From Oligoflexus sp. (GTDB taxonomy: Bacteria > Bdellovibrionota_B > Oligoflexia > Oligoflexales > Oligoflexaceae): a DNA stretch of 64,000 nucleotides. The notes beneath the pieces were generated by a model. That model had not been told where the DNA came from. It did not search any database and saw only the letters and a program-made list of their open reading frames with translations. This document shows positions 42,755 to 53,100 of the stretch, one piece after another. Within the stretch, counting starts at the first letter, position 1; the number at the start of each line of letters is the position of its first letter. Made by a program: the position numbers and the translations under genes. The stretch spans positions 1 through 64,000 of the forward strand of contig JACMPP010000050.1 in NCBI GenBank assembly GCA_014377445.1, given 5' to 3'.

Positions 42755-43147
42755 TTAAACAGGCTGTACACCAATCATAGCCCATTCCTTCTCCCGCCAG
42801 CCATAGTTGATGGTGATCTCCGTTCCGGCGGAGATCGCTCGCTTGCTCTTGATCGTAATATTATCAATCGTAATGAAGAACTCTGCATTGGCGTCGTCAT
42901 CATGATTGAGCATGGAGGTGACGCCAAGCCCTATGACGAGGTTCTTTTTGTTATCAGTCGTAAACATATAATGTCCGAGGAAAGTCGTGGTCAGGGCATC
43001 AACATCCGCTTTGGGAACGAGAAGGGCGGGGACGGATTCGATGATCTCACCGGCTCTATATTTTCGAACTGCGAAAACTCCGCGTCCTTTGCCCTTCGAA
43101 ACCTTTATGTCGACGCCTGACGCGGATTGATAGGGGGTGTTCTTCAA
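42755..43147 (-). CDS. SET-domain protein, putative lysine methyltransferase
   Basis: A compact 130-residue SET domain. GKGRGVFAVRKYRAGEIIESVPALLV is the first beta-fold, SMLNHDDDANAEFFITIDN the NHxxxxNA S-adenosylmethionine-binding knot, and SAGTEITINYGWRE the closing GeEiTinYG tyrosine motif. SET enzymes methylate lysine side chains with SAM. The tyrosine and the NH motif are intact, so it is probably active. No pre-SET or substrate module. The substrate in this bacterium is unknown. It is near, but not coupled to, the DDAH-like gene on the same strand. Confidence 0.87.
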   Translation of the reverse strand: MKNTPYQSASGVDIKVSKGKGRGVFAVRKYRAGEIIESVPALLVPKADVDALTTTFLGHYMFTTDNKKNLVIGLGVTSMLNHDDDANAEFFITIDNITIKSKRAISAGTEITINYGWREKEWAMIGVQPV

Positions 43148-43202
43148 TGGAGCTGTACCTTGTTAAAATGTTCCTCCACGCTCTGCACAGACACTCCCTA
43201 AA

Positions 43203-44120
43203 TCAGGCATCCCAAAGTGTTTGAAGCTTCATGCAGAAGACCGATCCACCCGATTTTATAAATTCATCCGTTTCGATTTCGATGGGCATGAAACCCGCTG
43301 ATTGGAGGAGAGCGCAAGTCACCGCATTGCCTCTTTGAATAATCACATGTCTGGCATCAGGAGAATGAGCGTTGCATGCAAAGCCAGGTGCATCGGCCTC
43401 CGTTAGCGGCACAGCTATCACACATTCAAAGATATCTTGCAGAAGATCCCAACCTTCCTCGGTAAATCCTTCGCGACAGGCTAATACAGCTTTGTCGCTC
43501 AAGATGCTCAGACAGGTATCGAGATGATAGAGTCTAGGATTCGACAGTTCAAAAAGAAAGGCGCTGCTGCCACTCAACTTTTTGACGGATTCGTAGATTT
43601 CCTTGCGGGTACGGCTTCCATACCCGCCACAGATAAGACGGCGACCTGGGACCCAAAGAGCATCACCCATGCCTTCAAAGAGTGTATCGGGATTGCGGAG
43701 CGGGAGGGCTTGGCAGTTAATGCCAAGTCCCATTAACTGTTCTTGTACAGACTCGGTCTCAAGCTGTCGTTTGTCGTTCGCCATATTGCTGATAATGACG
43801 GACGGTTTGTTGAGGATATCAAGAAATGGGAAGGTTTGGTTGGCGCAAAATACCATGTCTTCGCAATCTTTTTTGGCCTTTAGGACTTCGACGCTAAAGC
43901 CGATTGATTCATAGACATCCTTTAGATGCTGCCACTGCACCTTTGCTTTTTCACGATCGACCGTGTTCAAGTTGCCATCTTCATTGCGCATGTGGGGATT
44001 GATAGCCTGGACAATATCGTAAGCTTCGGGATCGATCATATAGACGAGCAGACCCTGTTTTTGAACTGGAAAAGTCTGTGCGGAACGTGCAATTTTGCGC
44101 GAAGTATGAGTTCGTGACAC
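43203..44120 (-). CDS. DDAH/amidinotransferase-superfamily enzyme
   Basis: A 305-residue guanidino-group-modifying enzyme fold (five-bladed alpha/beta propeller). Motifs: KDCEDMVFCANQTF with the acidic residue, LFEGMGDALWVPG, LYHLDTCLSIL with catalytic His-x-Asp, and SGGSVFCMK with the nucleophilic Cys296. The family includes dimethylarginine dimethylaminohydrolase, which makes citrulline from methylated arginine, and arginine/agmatine deiminases. The GTG at 44120 follows CGGAG. No signal peptide, so it is cytoplasmic. It diverges from an exported relative at 44347. Confidence 0.85.
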   Translation of the reverse strand: MSRTHTSRKIARSAQTFPVQKQGLLVYMIDPEAYDIVQAINPHMRNEDGNLNTVDREKAKVQWQHLKDVYESIGFSVEVLKAKKDCEDMVFCANQTFPFLDILNKPSVIISNMANDKRQLETESVQEQLMGLGINCQALPLRNPDTLFEGMGDALWVPGRRLICGGYGSRTRKEIYESVKKLSGSSAFLFELSNPRLYHLDTCLSILSDKAVLACREGFTEEGWDLLQDIFECVIAVPLTEADAPGFACNAHSPDARHVIIQRGNAVTCALLQSAGFMPIEIETDEFIKSGGSVFCMKLQTLWDA

Positions 44121-44346
44121 GATCACTCCGAATAAAATTATCTGCAGGTTTCCTTATCCAAAAACCGTGAATTAATAGCAAGAAAATTCAAATCGAGTCT
44201 TTTTGCCAACGATATTAGCTTCGTAATTGACGCGGTAAATGATTCTTGTTCGGTCGGCCAACCAAATATCTTGCTTGTGAGATTATTGATTGCTACAACG
44301 GCCAACCATCGCTTTTCAACGTCGAGAACTTCGAGAGGCTCATCTT

Positions 44347-45564
44347 ATGCTCTACAAAAGTTTAGCTGCTAGTGTTGCTCTAGGTCTCAGTGTTTTAACC
44401 TCATGTGGATACCAAGAAGACAGCAAAAGTGCTCTTCAGGGACACTACGAAGACGGCACGGCATCGAAGCTGGAAAGCAAGGCCGGAACGATCCGGGCTG
44501 CAGCAGAATATGAACCTAGCCAAGGCGTTGTCATCTCACTTCCTCTGATCTCGAGTTTCGGGCACAACGACTTTGCTGCTGCCCTGGTTAACTCGGGCAT
44601 AGAGACCCTTTGGGTCACAGTACCTTCCGATTTTACCGGCAATGTGGAAACAAGTTCAGTATTTTCTGATTTGCGTAAACGACTGGGCAGTAAAATCAGC
44701 AAGGTGAAACTTGTAAAGCAGCAGCTCAGCGGAAGTTTGACTGTTTGGGCTCGCGATTGGTCTCCTCAGAGTTCTATCGATCGAAACGGCAATGTCGGTT
44801 TGATTGATTTCAATTACTTCCCAGAGCGTAACGCCGACGATTTCACAGCGCAGTCCATGGAACGCCTCCTGGATTTTGATCGTGTCAGCGTTCCTGTCTA
44901 CAACGAAGGCGGCAACTTCATGAATACGCGTCAGGGTCACTGCATTATGACCACGCGTGTTACGGATGCGAACGATCACCAAGACCAAAGTGACGATCTG
45001 ATTCTCGATGCGCAGGATATCAAAGACTATTATCGAATGGGCGCTGGTTGCTCGAAGGTAACGATACTCCCTCGGATGCCCTACGAAGGCACTGGCCATA
45101 TTGATATGTGGGCCAAATTTCTCAATGACGACACAGTCATCGTTAGCGACCTTCGCGACGAAGAAGTTGATCTCTACCTAGGGAGAGATCGTTCCAGGGC
45201 GCAAACACTGCAGGATTACTTTAATGCCCGTGCGTTGGATATCAGCAAACTCGGCTACAAAGTCATTCGTCTCCCGATTCCAGGTCCGGCGTTTGCAGAA
45301 GAAAAGAATATGTTCCGTTCCTACTCCAATTCCATCACTGTCAATAATCAGGTGATTATCCCCCGTTATGAATACCCGGCTAACGATATCTTTGGAATCG
45401 ATGGTCGTTACATGGACGAACATCTTCTTGGGAAGTACGAAGATGAAGTTCAGGCTATCTATGAATCGCAAGGGTTTGCGGTCACCTGGATAACAGCGGA
45501 TGATCTCATTGCCATCGGTGGTGCTGTCCACTGCACGACCATGCAGATTGCCAGTCCTCAATAA
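44347..45564 (+). CDS. Peptidylarginine/agmatine deiminase-type lipoprotein (PAD_porph family)
   Basis: A 405-residue lipoprotein (MLYKSLAASVALGLSVLTSC, Cys20 in an LTSC lipobox). Superfamily motifs: AAEYEPSQGVVISLP, WARDWSPQS with the substrate-binding Asp, PVYNEGGNFMNT, GTGHIDMWAKFL with His-x-Asp, and the nucleophile Cys396 in GGAVHCTTMQI. Bacterial PADs turn peptidyl-arginine or agmatine into citrulline/carbamoylputrescine with ammonia release. Being lipid-anchored it acts outside the cytoplasm. GAGG precedes the ATG. It ends with a strong terminator. Confidence 0.88.
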   Translation: MLYKSLAASVALGLSVLTSCGYQEDSKSALQGHYEDGTASKLESKAGTIRAAAEYEPSQGVVISLPLISSFGHNDFAAALVNSGIETLWVTVPSDFTGNVETSSVFSDLRKRLGSKISKVKLVKQQLSGSLTVWARDWSPQSSIDRNGNVGLIDFNYFPERNADDFTAQSMERLLDFDRVSVPVYNEGGNFMNTRQGHCIMTTRVTDANDHQDQSDDLILDAQDIKDYYRMGAGCSKVTILPRMPYEGTGHIDMWAKFLNDDTVIVSDLRDEEVDLYLGRDRSRAQTLQDYFNARALDISKLGYKVIRLPIPGPAFAEEKNMFRSYSNSITVNNQVIIPRYEYPANDIFGIDGRYMDEHLLGKYEDEVQAIYESQGFAVTWITADDLIAIGGAVHCTTMQIASPQ

Positions 45565-46243
45565 TTTCTGAATACAGTAAAACAAAGTGGATCGGCTTTT
45601 GATGCTGATCCACTTTTTTATATTTATTGCTGCGAAGGTCTCTTTGGCAGGAGGTGAATTCATCGCCACCGCCACCACCTTGGCGATTTTCTGCATAGCT
45701 GCGAAGTTGAGACAGTTTGCCTTCTTCGTTAGCCCTAGAGATTGCGGAGCAAAGAGCGTCTTGTTTCTGTGTAGAAACGTCGGGACAGGACTGCGTGTCG
45801 CCGTTCCGCATCGGCCATTCATTGCCGTCGAAGTCACCGTTGTTGTTATCACAATAAGCAACCTGCGCGAGGCCGATATAATTTTGTGAGTAGCGAGTGA
45901 CCGCATTTTCAAAAGCCTTACCATTCGCAAAGTAGGTTCCACTGATGTTGGTACAGGAGACGTTTACGCCTTCCACGGTCTTGGTACAGACATATTTGCA
46001 GAGGGCACCGGCTAGGCTGGTGTTCTCGCATTTCATGTTCGACCAGTCGCTCATTTGAACAGCTTTACCAGTCGCAACATTTTTACAGCCGGTATCATTG
46101 GTATTCGCGTTGAATTGAAAGCGTCGGGATATTTGACAATGGGAGTCGGTCTGAATTGCGAAGAATTCGGTCGTCCGGAAGTACGGCCAGAGCTTTACAT
46201 ATGCTGGCTCCAATCCGAATGGATGGGGACCTTGGATCGACAA
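45506..46243 (-). pseudogene. Cys-rich hypothetical protein, probably a broken gene
   Basis: The central part of this frame looks genuinely coding: GCKNVATGKAVQMSDWSNMKC, GALCKYVCTKTVEGVNVSC, GQVAYCDNNNGDFDGNEWP-like segments, and a C-terminal GGGGGDEF. At least eleven Cys suggest a secreted disulfide-rich protein, yet no signal peptide precedes them in frame and the first ~40 residues look random. The frame's last ~45 residues run through the deiminase terminator and into its coding region, so the natural 3' end is lost too. Probably frameshifted or truncated. No family recognised. Confidence 0.45.
45584..45619 (+). terminator. Rho-independent terminator
   Basis: AAAGTGGATC (45584-45593) pairs perfectly with GATCCACTTT (45607-45616) and runs into Ts. 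It ends the deiminase transcript 20 bases past the stop. Confidence 0.9.
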
Positions 46244-46790
46244 CGTTCGCCTTTATGACCTTGGCGTCGGGCCGCATTAGATCCTGATTCTATGTCGCAG
46301 TGGCAAAAATGGGTGTGATTTAGAACAGACCCCCCTAGGGTATCTTCTAAGGAACAGGTGAAGGTATTTAAGATCATGTTGCTTTTGTATTTACGTCATT
46401 AATCACTAGCCAGTATCCTGCCCTGCCATCTATGGATAGGTTATTATTGTTTTAAAGATGCAAGAATTGAGTCAGTTCAAGCAGGCATTGCTTCATTCCA
46501 CCTCGAGCCCCATCTCAAACTTGATCCCTTCAAGAAATCCCTTCACTATTTGAATAATATTAACAACTGATAACGTTGGCGTTCATATTGCAAGGACTCT
46601 CCATGCACGTCTCAAAGTTTGAGTTCATCTTGTGCTGAAGTATGTGCGGGCCTGCAGAGAGTCGAGTCTAAATTCCGTTCCTTTTGGCGTTTTCACTTTT
46701 AATTTCACCGCCTGTCCACTTCAGAAAATCCATCACGCTACTCGAATGAAATTGGTACGAATCGACCTTAATATGAACGGAGACAGTGAT
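46244..46790. other. Gene-free stretch before the glucan synthase unit
   Basis: About 550 bases without a defensible gene. The part near 46380-46400 and 46540-46570 is AT-rich and may carry the promoter of the downstream unit. No repeat or strong hairpin was noticed. Confidence 0.5.
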
Positions 46791-47105
46791 ATGACATTAA
46801 ACGTCGAGAACAATAGTTCGTCCAGGGCGATGACACCTGGTCAAAGAATTTCAGGCCGAGTTGGGTTTCTATCGAATCGAGACCAGATCAGCGACACGAC
46901 CATCTCAGAAAGTCACCTGCAGGAGATCCAGATTCTCTATCAACGTCTTTTGGATTTGCGTGATCGGGATGAAACAGAACTTACCAAAGCCATATCCTAC
47001 GGGTTGAAGCTTCTTTCAGGCAGAAGGCCTAAAAAGAAGAGTGACGGATTTCATATATCAGGGTCGCGATCAAAAAGCGCGTCTTTTGAGGCACTGAAAT
47101 CATGA
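46791..47105 (+). CDS. Small ORF translationally coupled to the cyclic glucan synthase
   Basis: A 104-residue soluble, Ser-rich protein. The ATG at 46791 follows GGAGAC; earlier Met codons lack a site. The middle (ESHLQEIQILYQRLLDLRDRDETELTKAI) is a helical segment able to form a coiled coil; the C-terminus is basic (SGRRPKKKS). Its stop overlaps the start of the 2825-residue synthase (ATGA), so it is probably made in step with it and may regulate or bind it. No family recognised. Confidence 0.6.
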   Translation: MTLNVENNSSSRAMTPGQRISGRVGFLSNRDQISDTTISESHLQEIQILYQRLLDLRDRDETELTKAISYGLKLLSGRRPKKKSDGFHISGSRSKSASFEALKS

Positions 47106-50100
47106 GTGTTGGCTATTTTAACTCCTCGGTCTTCACACTCGATCAACTTGAGCAACTGGGGCAGGTCTTAGCCACTCGCCATAAGCCGCATCAGAAGGAG
47201 GGCGTGAACTCTCTCCTCACTCGGCTGCAGCAGAATGAAGACGTTTTGCGCACCACCTATAAGCTCGTGACAGCCTCTGTTCAGGAGGGATTTAAGCCGA
47301 CCCCTGCGGGGGAGTGGCTTTTGGACAACTTCCACCTCATCGAAGAACAGATTCGCACCTCAAAACTGCATCTCCCGCGAAGCTTTTGTAGAGAACTGCC
47401 GACTGTCGACGATCCAGATTGGAAGAGACAGCCCCGGATTTATCTGATTGCGAGAGAGCTGATCATCCATACCGACGGCCGTCTGGACGCGGATTCAACG
47501 ACCAGAATTGTCAGCGCCTATCAGCAGCAGACCCCCCTTCGGATCGGAGAATTGTGGGCCTTTCCTATCATGCTTCGACTGGGTTTGGTCGACAATCTCA
47601 GATTAATCTCTGAATCGATTGCCGCAAGTCACATCGATCAAGCCAATGCCAAGTTTTGGGCGGAGAAAATTGCTTCAGCCATGGCTGCGGAGCCTCAGGA
47701 TCTCATTTCCATAGTGACTGAACTCTCGCAGTCGGAGCCGAGGCTATCCAGTGCCTTTGTCTCGGAATTTACCCGACGACTCCAGATCAATAGCAATTTG
47801 CCTTCGCTGGCAGTGAGCTGGATCGAACAACAGGTTAGTGCCCAGGGAAGTTCTCTTGAAAATCACCAGAATCTGGCGAGTCAGGATCAGGCGCACGATC
47901 AAATGTCGATGAGCAACAGCATTGCTAGTCTGCGTTTCCTGAACGAGACAGATTGGCGAGTGTTTGTCGAGAAGATGAGCTTCGTGAATGAGCTTCTTAT
48001 GAAGGATCCGAGTGCTGTCTTTCCCCAAATGGATTTTGCAACCCGCGATTCCTACCGGCACGTGGTCGAATCCATAGCCAGACAAAGCCGTTACGATGAG
48101 ATTCAAGTGGCTCAAACCGTATTGAATCTCGCGCAAAATCACTTCGACACAACGGTGGACAGGACTCAGGGTGTTCATGTGGGGGACTACCTGCACGGAC
48201 GTTTGCGCGCCTCGTTCGAGAAGCAAATGGGTATCAAACGGAGGTTTCCCGATCTCTTCCGCTACTGGCTAAATGAGTTTCCACTGACCTACTATTTTGG
48301 ACTCATGACTCTGGTGATTGCCGCGTTACTTATTGTGCCATTGCGCATGCTTTGGAACGCTTCGCCGTCTATTTCTTTCTTTATTCTCTTTGCAATCCTT
48401 CTCCTTTTTCCGGCCAGCCAATGCGGACTTTCGTTGGTCAACTGGCTTACATCGATGGTTTTGAAGCCCAAGATCTGGTCACGAATGGATTTTTCCGCCG
48501 GCATTCCTGAGAGTTCGCGGACAATGGTTGTCATTCCCTGCATGTTTACCAATGCGAACACGATCGATAATCTTTTGGGGGATCTTGAGGTTCGTTATCT
48601 AGGTAACCGGGACGAAAACATCTTATTTGCCCTGCTTTCCGATTTCGTTGACTCGACCACTGAAGTCGACCCTGGGGATAGCGCACTCCTGGACTTTGCC
48701 ACTCAGGGGATCATGGCGCTCAACGAGAAATATACGACGGCGGAACGTCGCCGCCCTTTCTACCTCTTTCATAGGAGCCGCCAGTGGAATCCTGGTGAAG
48801 GACTTTGGATGGGATATGAGAGAAAACGCGGAAAGCTCTCCCAATTGAATGAATATATTCGAGGCGTCGATAAAAATTATTTCAAAAATCCCGTGGGCGA
48901 TTTAGCAAGTCTTAAGAGTGTCCGCTATATCCTGACTCTTGATGTCGATTCCACTCTCCCGAGAGAGACCGCTTGCACCCTCATTGAGACGATGTCTCAT
49001 CCCATGAATCATCCGCGCATTGATAGTCAGAGCGGTTTGGTTAAAACCGGATACGCTATCTTACAGCCGCGCGTCACGATACATCTCAAAGATTCAAAAG
49101 CGAGCCATTTCAGCCGAATATTTAGCGATGGTTACGGAATTGACCCTTACACAAAATCAGTGTCCGACGTCTATCAGGATCTCTTTCATGAAGGCTCCTT
49201 TATCGGTAAAGGGATCTACGACATCGATGCATTTGAAACGGCGATAAAATCACGCTTTCCCGAGAACAGAATTCTCAGCCACGATCTCATTGAGAGCAGT
49301 TTTGCCCGATCGGGGTTGGTCAGCGATGTTCAGCTCGTGGAAGAATATCCGACGACTTTTTCCAGCGACGCGAGTCGACGCCACCGATGGATCCGAGGCG
49401 ATTGGCAGATAGCATCATGGATGTTGCCCATGATCCCCGATGTTCATGGGGTGAAAGGCGTCAATCCACTTTCTCATCTCGCACGTTGGAAGATATTCGA
49501 CAATCTCAGGCGAAGTATGACGCCGATTGCGACATTCCTGCTCTTTCTCTGCGTCTGGTCGACAGGCTACGAATTGAGTATTTCGATGACATTGACCCTG
49601 CTCGGCTATTTGGCCCTTCCGCACATTCTCAATGCTCTGAATATACCTGCTAAATTTGCTAGTAACCTCGCTTTTCGACAGATTTTACGTGATGAAGTCC
49701 GATTACTGGGACGCGCGATCGTCGTGGCCATACTCAACCTGGTTTTTCTTCCCTACGAAGCCTACCTGACTATGAATGCGACGATGAAGAGCGTCTATCG
49801 TCTGCTTGTCAGCAAGCGGAAGCTTCTAGAATGGCGAAGTTCGGCTGAAGACGTCAAGACTGGAATTGAAAGTTTTTCAAGCTATTCCCGGCTGATGTGG
49901 TTTGCCCCTTTTGCCGCGATTTTAGGCCTCGGTTTGGCTATAGTCAAATTGCATTTTGATTCCATGGTGGCCTTTCCAATCATTGGGGCTTGGTTCTTTG
50001 CGCCGTTTATCGCCTGGTGGATTAGTCGTCCGCTTCAGCCCAAAACGGTGATACTAACTTCCATTCAAAAGCATTTCCTCCGCGCTCTTTCAAGAAAGAC

Positions 50101-53100
50101 CTGGTTGTTTTTTGAGACTTTTGTAACCGCGGCGGACAACTGGCTTCCGCCTGACAATTTCCAGGAATTTCCTGCCGAGGTCATCGCGCATCGTACCTCT
50201 CCGACCAATATTGGTCTCAGTTTGCTTTCTGGACTTGGTGCCTATGATTTTGGTTATATTTCGATAAGCAGTCTTATTAACAAGACCGAACAGACCTTTG
50301 GCAGTCTCGATAAACTGGAACGCTATAAAGGTCATTTCTATAATTGGTATGACACCGAGACGCTAGCAGCGCTCTACCCCCACTATGTTTCCACTGTGGA
50401 TAGCGGCAACCTTCAAGGGTCGCTTCTGGTCTTGAGACAGGGGCTCATCGAGCTGGCCGAAGGTGATTTGTTATCCCGCCGCATAGTCGATGGACTTGAA
50501 GATGGACTTCTGATTCTTGAAGAAAGCCTCTTGAATTCTCAAGCTCTTGGTGACGTCTTGAGGCAGAGATTGCCCGAAATAAAAGTGATTTTGGATCGAC
50601 GTAGAGCGCGTGGTCCCAACGCGAAAGCTGAAGATCTGGAATTTCTGCAACTCGTTCGGCACCATTTGATGCAAATGGGTCAGGAGATTGGCAATGCCAC
50701 GGAAAATGAATGCTCAGCGTGGATTCGTCACCTGGTCGCGCAGGTGGATGACCACCGGGATCATCTGCTGTCTCTCAGCCAAGGAGCTGGAAGTGGGTTG
50801 CGAACGCGCCTGATTGAACTTTCGTCACGCGCCAGTGAAATGATGAAGATCGATTATTCCTTTCTGTATAACAAATCAAACAAGCTGCTTGCCATCGGCT
50901 ATCATGTTGGCGATTCCCGACTCGATCAGTCTTATTACGATCTTCTGGCTTCAGAAGCGCGGCTCGCTAGTTTCCTGGCAATTGCGGATGGGTCGCTCCC
51001 TCAAGAACATTGGTTTGCCTTGGGACGACAACTGACCTACAGCGGGGATGTCTCGACTCTTCTCTCATGGAGCGGTTCCATGTTTGAATACCTGATGCCC
51101 CTCCTTATTATGCCGAGTTATGAAGGGACCTTGCTCGACCAGGCTTGTCGGCAGTGTATACACAATCAAATTCGTTACGGGCGTGATCGCAAGGTTCCCT
51201 GGGGAATTTCCGAATCAGCCTATAACCTCACGGATTCTCGATACAACTATCAATATCGCGCCTTTGGTGTTCCTGGTCTGGGATTCAAGAGAGGGCTGGA
51301 CCATGACCTCGTCATTGCCCCTTACGCAACAGTGATGTCCCTCATGCTAGAACCGAAGGCCGCATGCATCAACCTGCAGGAGATGGCAAACAGTGGCTTC
51401 ACCGGGAGGTATGGTTTCTATGAAGCCATAGATTACACATCATCCCGCGTTCCGGCCGGAGAGGACCGGGCTTTGATTCGTTCGTTTATGATTCATCACC
51501 AGGGCATGAGCTTTCTATCGCTGCTCCATTATCTGTTGAACCAGCCTATGCAGGCCCGGATGTCGAATGATCCAACATTCAAAGCCACCGAACTTCTTTT
51601 GCACGAACGTGTGCCGAAGATGACGGCACTTTTTGCTGAAGTCAATGTTGCAAAAGACGTGGTCTATACGGAGCCAGTCTTTGAAGAGTCCTTCCGTATT
51701 ATCAAAAATCCCAGCCGTTACACGCCTGAAGTTCACCTTCTTGGCAACGAGAGCTATCATGTTGTCCTCACCAGCGCGGGCTCCGGATATAGCTCGTGGA
51801 AAGGTCTTATGCTCACGCGTTGGCGAGAGGATCGGACGCGGGACGCCTTTGGTTACTATCTCTATATTCAGGATCAAAAAACTTCGGAAACCTGGTCTGC
51901 GGGATTTCAGCCGTCTCTTAAAAAAGGTGCGCAGTATGAAGCCATTTTTTCCGAGGGACGCGCAGAAATCAGACGTTCGGAAAATGGCCTGGACACCCAT
52001 CTCGAAATCGCGGTTTCACCAGACGATGATGCCGAAATGAGACGCCTCACACTCTTCAATCACAGTGATGAGACGAAGGTTTTGGACATCACGTCCTATG
52101 CTGAGGTTGTCCTGGCCCCCATCGGCGCGGACATGGCCCATCCGGCGTTCAGCAATCTCTTCATAGAGTCTGAACTCATAGGCAAACAGAAAGGCATTCT
52201 GTGCCGGCGGCGGGGGCGTGGTCCCGCGCAGTCCAATCCGTGGCTTTATCACAACATGTGCGTCCACGGGGCTTCCTCGAGCGATGAGGGCATCGAGACG
52301 GATCGAGCAAAGTTCACGGGCAGAAATCGCGATCTGACCCATCCACTGGCGTTGGATAGGGCTTTGACCAACAGCGTCGGGGCCGTTCTCGATCCTATTA
52401 TTTCCATGCGCAAGCGCATTACGCTGGCTCCCGGTGAAACGGTTGTTGTCGATAGCATCCTTGGGATTCACATGGATCGATCGGCAGCGCTGGCCCACAT
52501 GGAAAGGTTTGTTGAGAAACCACTGGCCGACCGGATTTTGGAGTTGGCCTGGACTCATGGGCACGTCCTGCTCCAACAGATCAACTGCAGTGCCGCCGAA
52601 GCTCTCCTTTACGGGAAACTGGCGAGTTCTTTGATTTACGGAGGGTCCAAACTTCGAACTCAGGTGGCCCTTATTAAAGCCAACCCCCGCCCTTTGTCGG
52701 CCTTTTGGAGCTACGGGATATCAGGTGATCATCCCATCGTTTTGCTTCGACTCTTCAATCAATACAGCCTGCCCATCTTGCAGCAGGTTGTTCGGGGGCA
52801 TGACTATTGGCGACGCAAAGGATTAACCGTCGATCTCATTATCTGGAATGAGGACCGTTCCGGCTACCGGCAGGATTTAAATGAGCGAATATTGGAAGTT
52901 GTCAGTGCCACCGGATCGAGCTCACTCCTCGACAAGCACGGGGGCATTTTCGTGCGCCGACCAGACCAGATGCCTGACGAAGATAGAATCGTCTTTCAAT
53001 CGGCTGCTCGCGTTATTCTGTCAGACCAAAACGGAACCCTGGAAGAACAGATTAATAGCCCAAGGCCATCGGTTCCGGCTTTGCCGAAGAATATGCCAGG

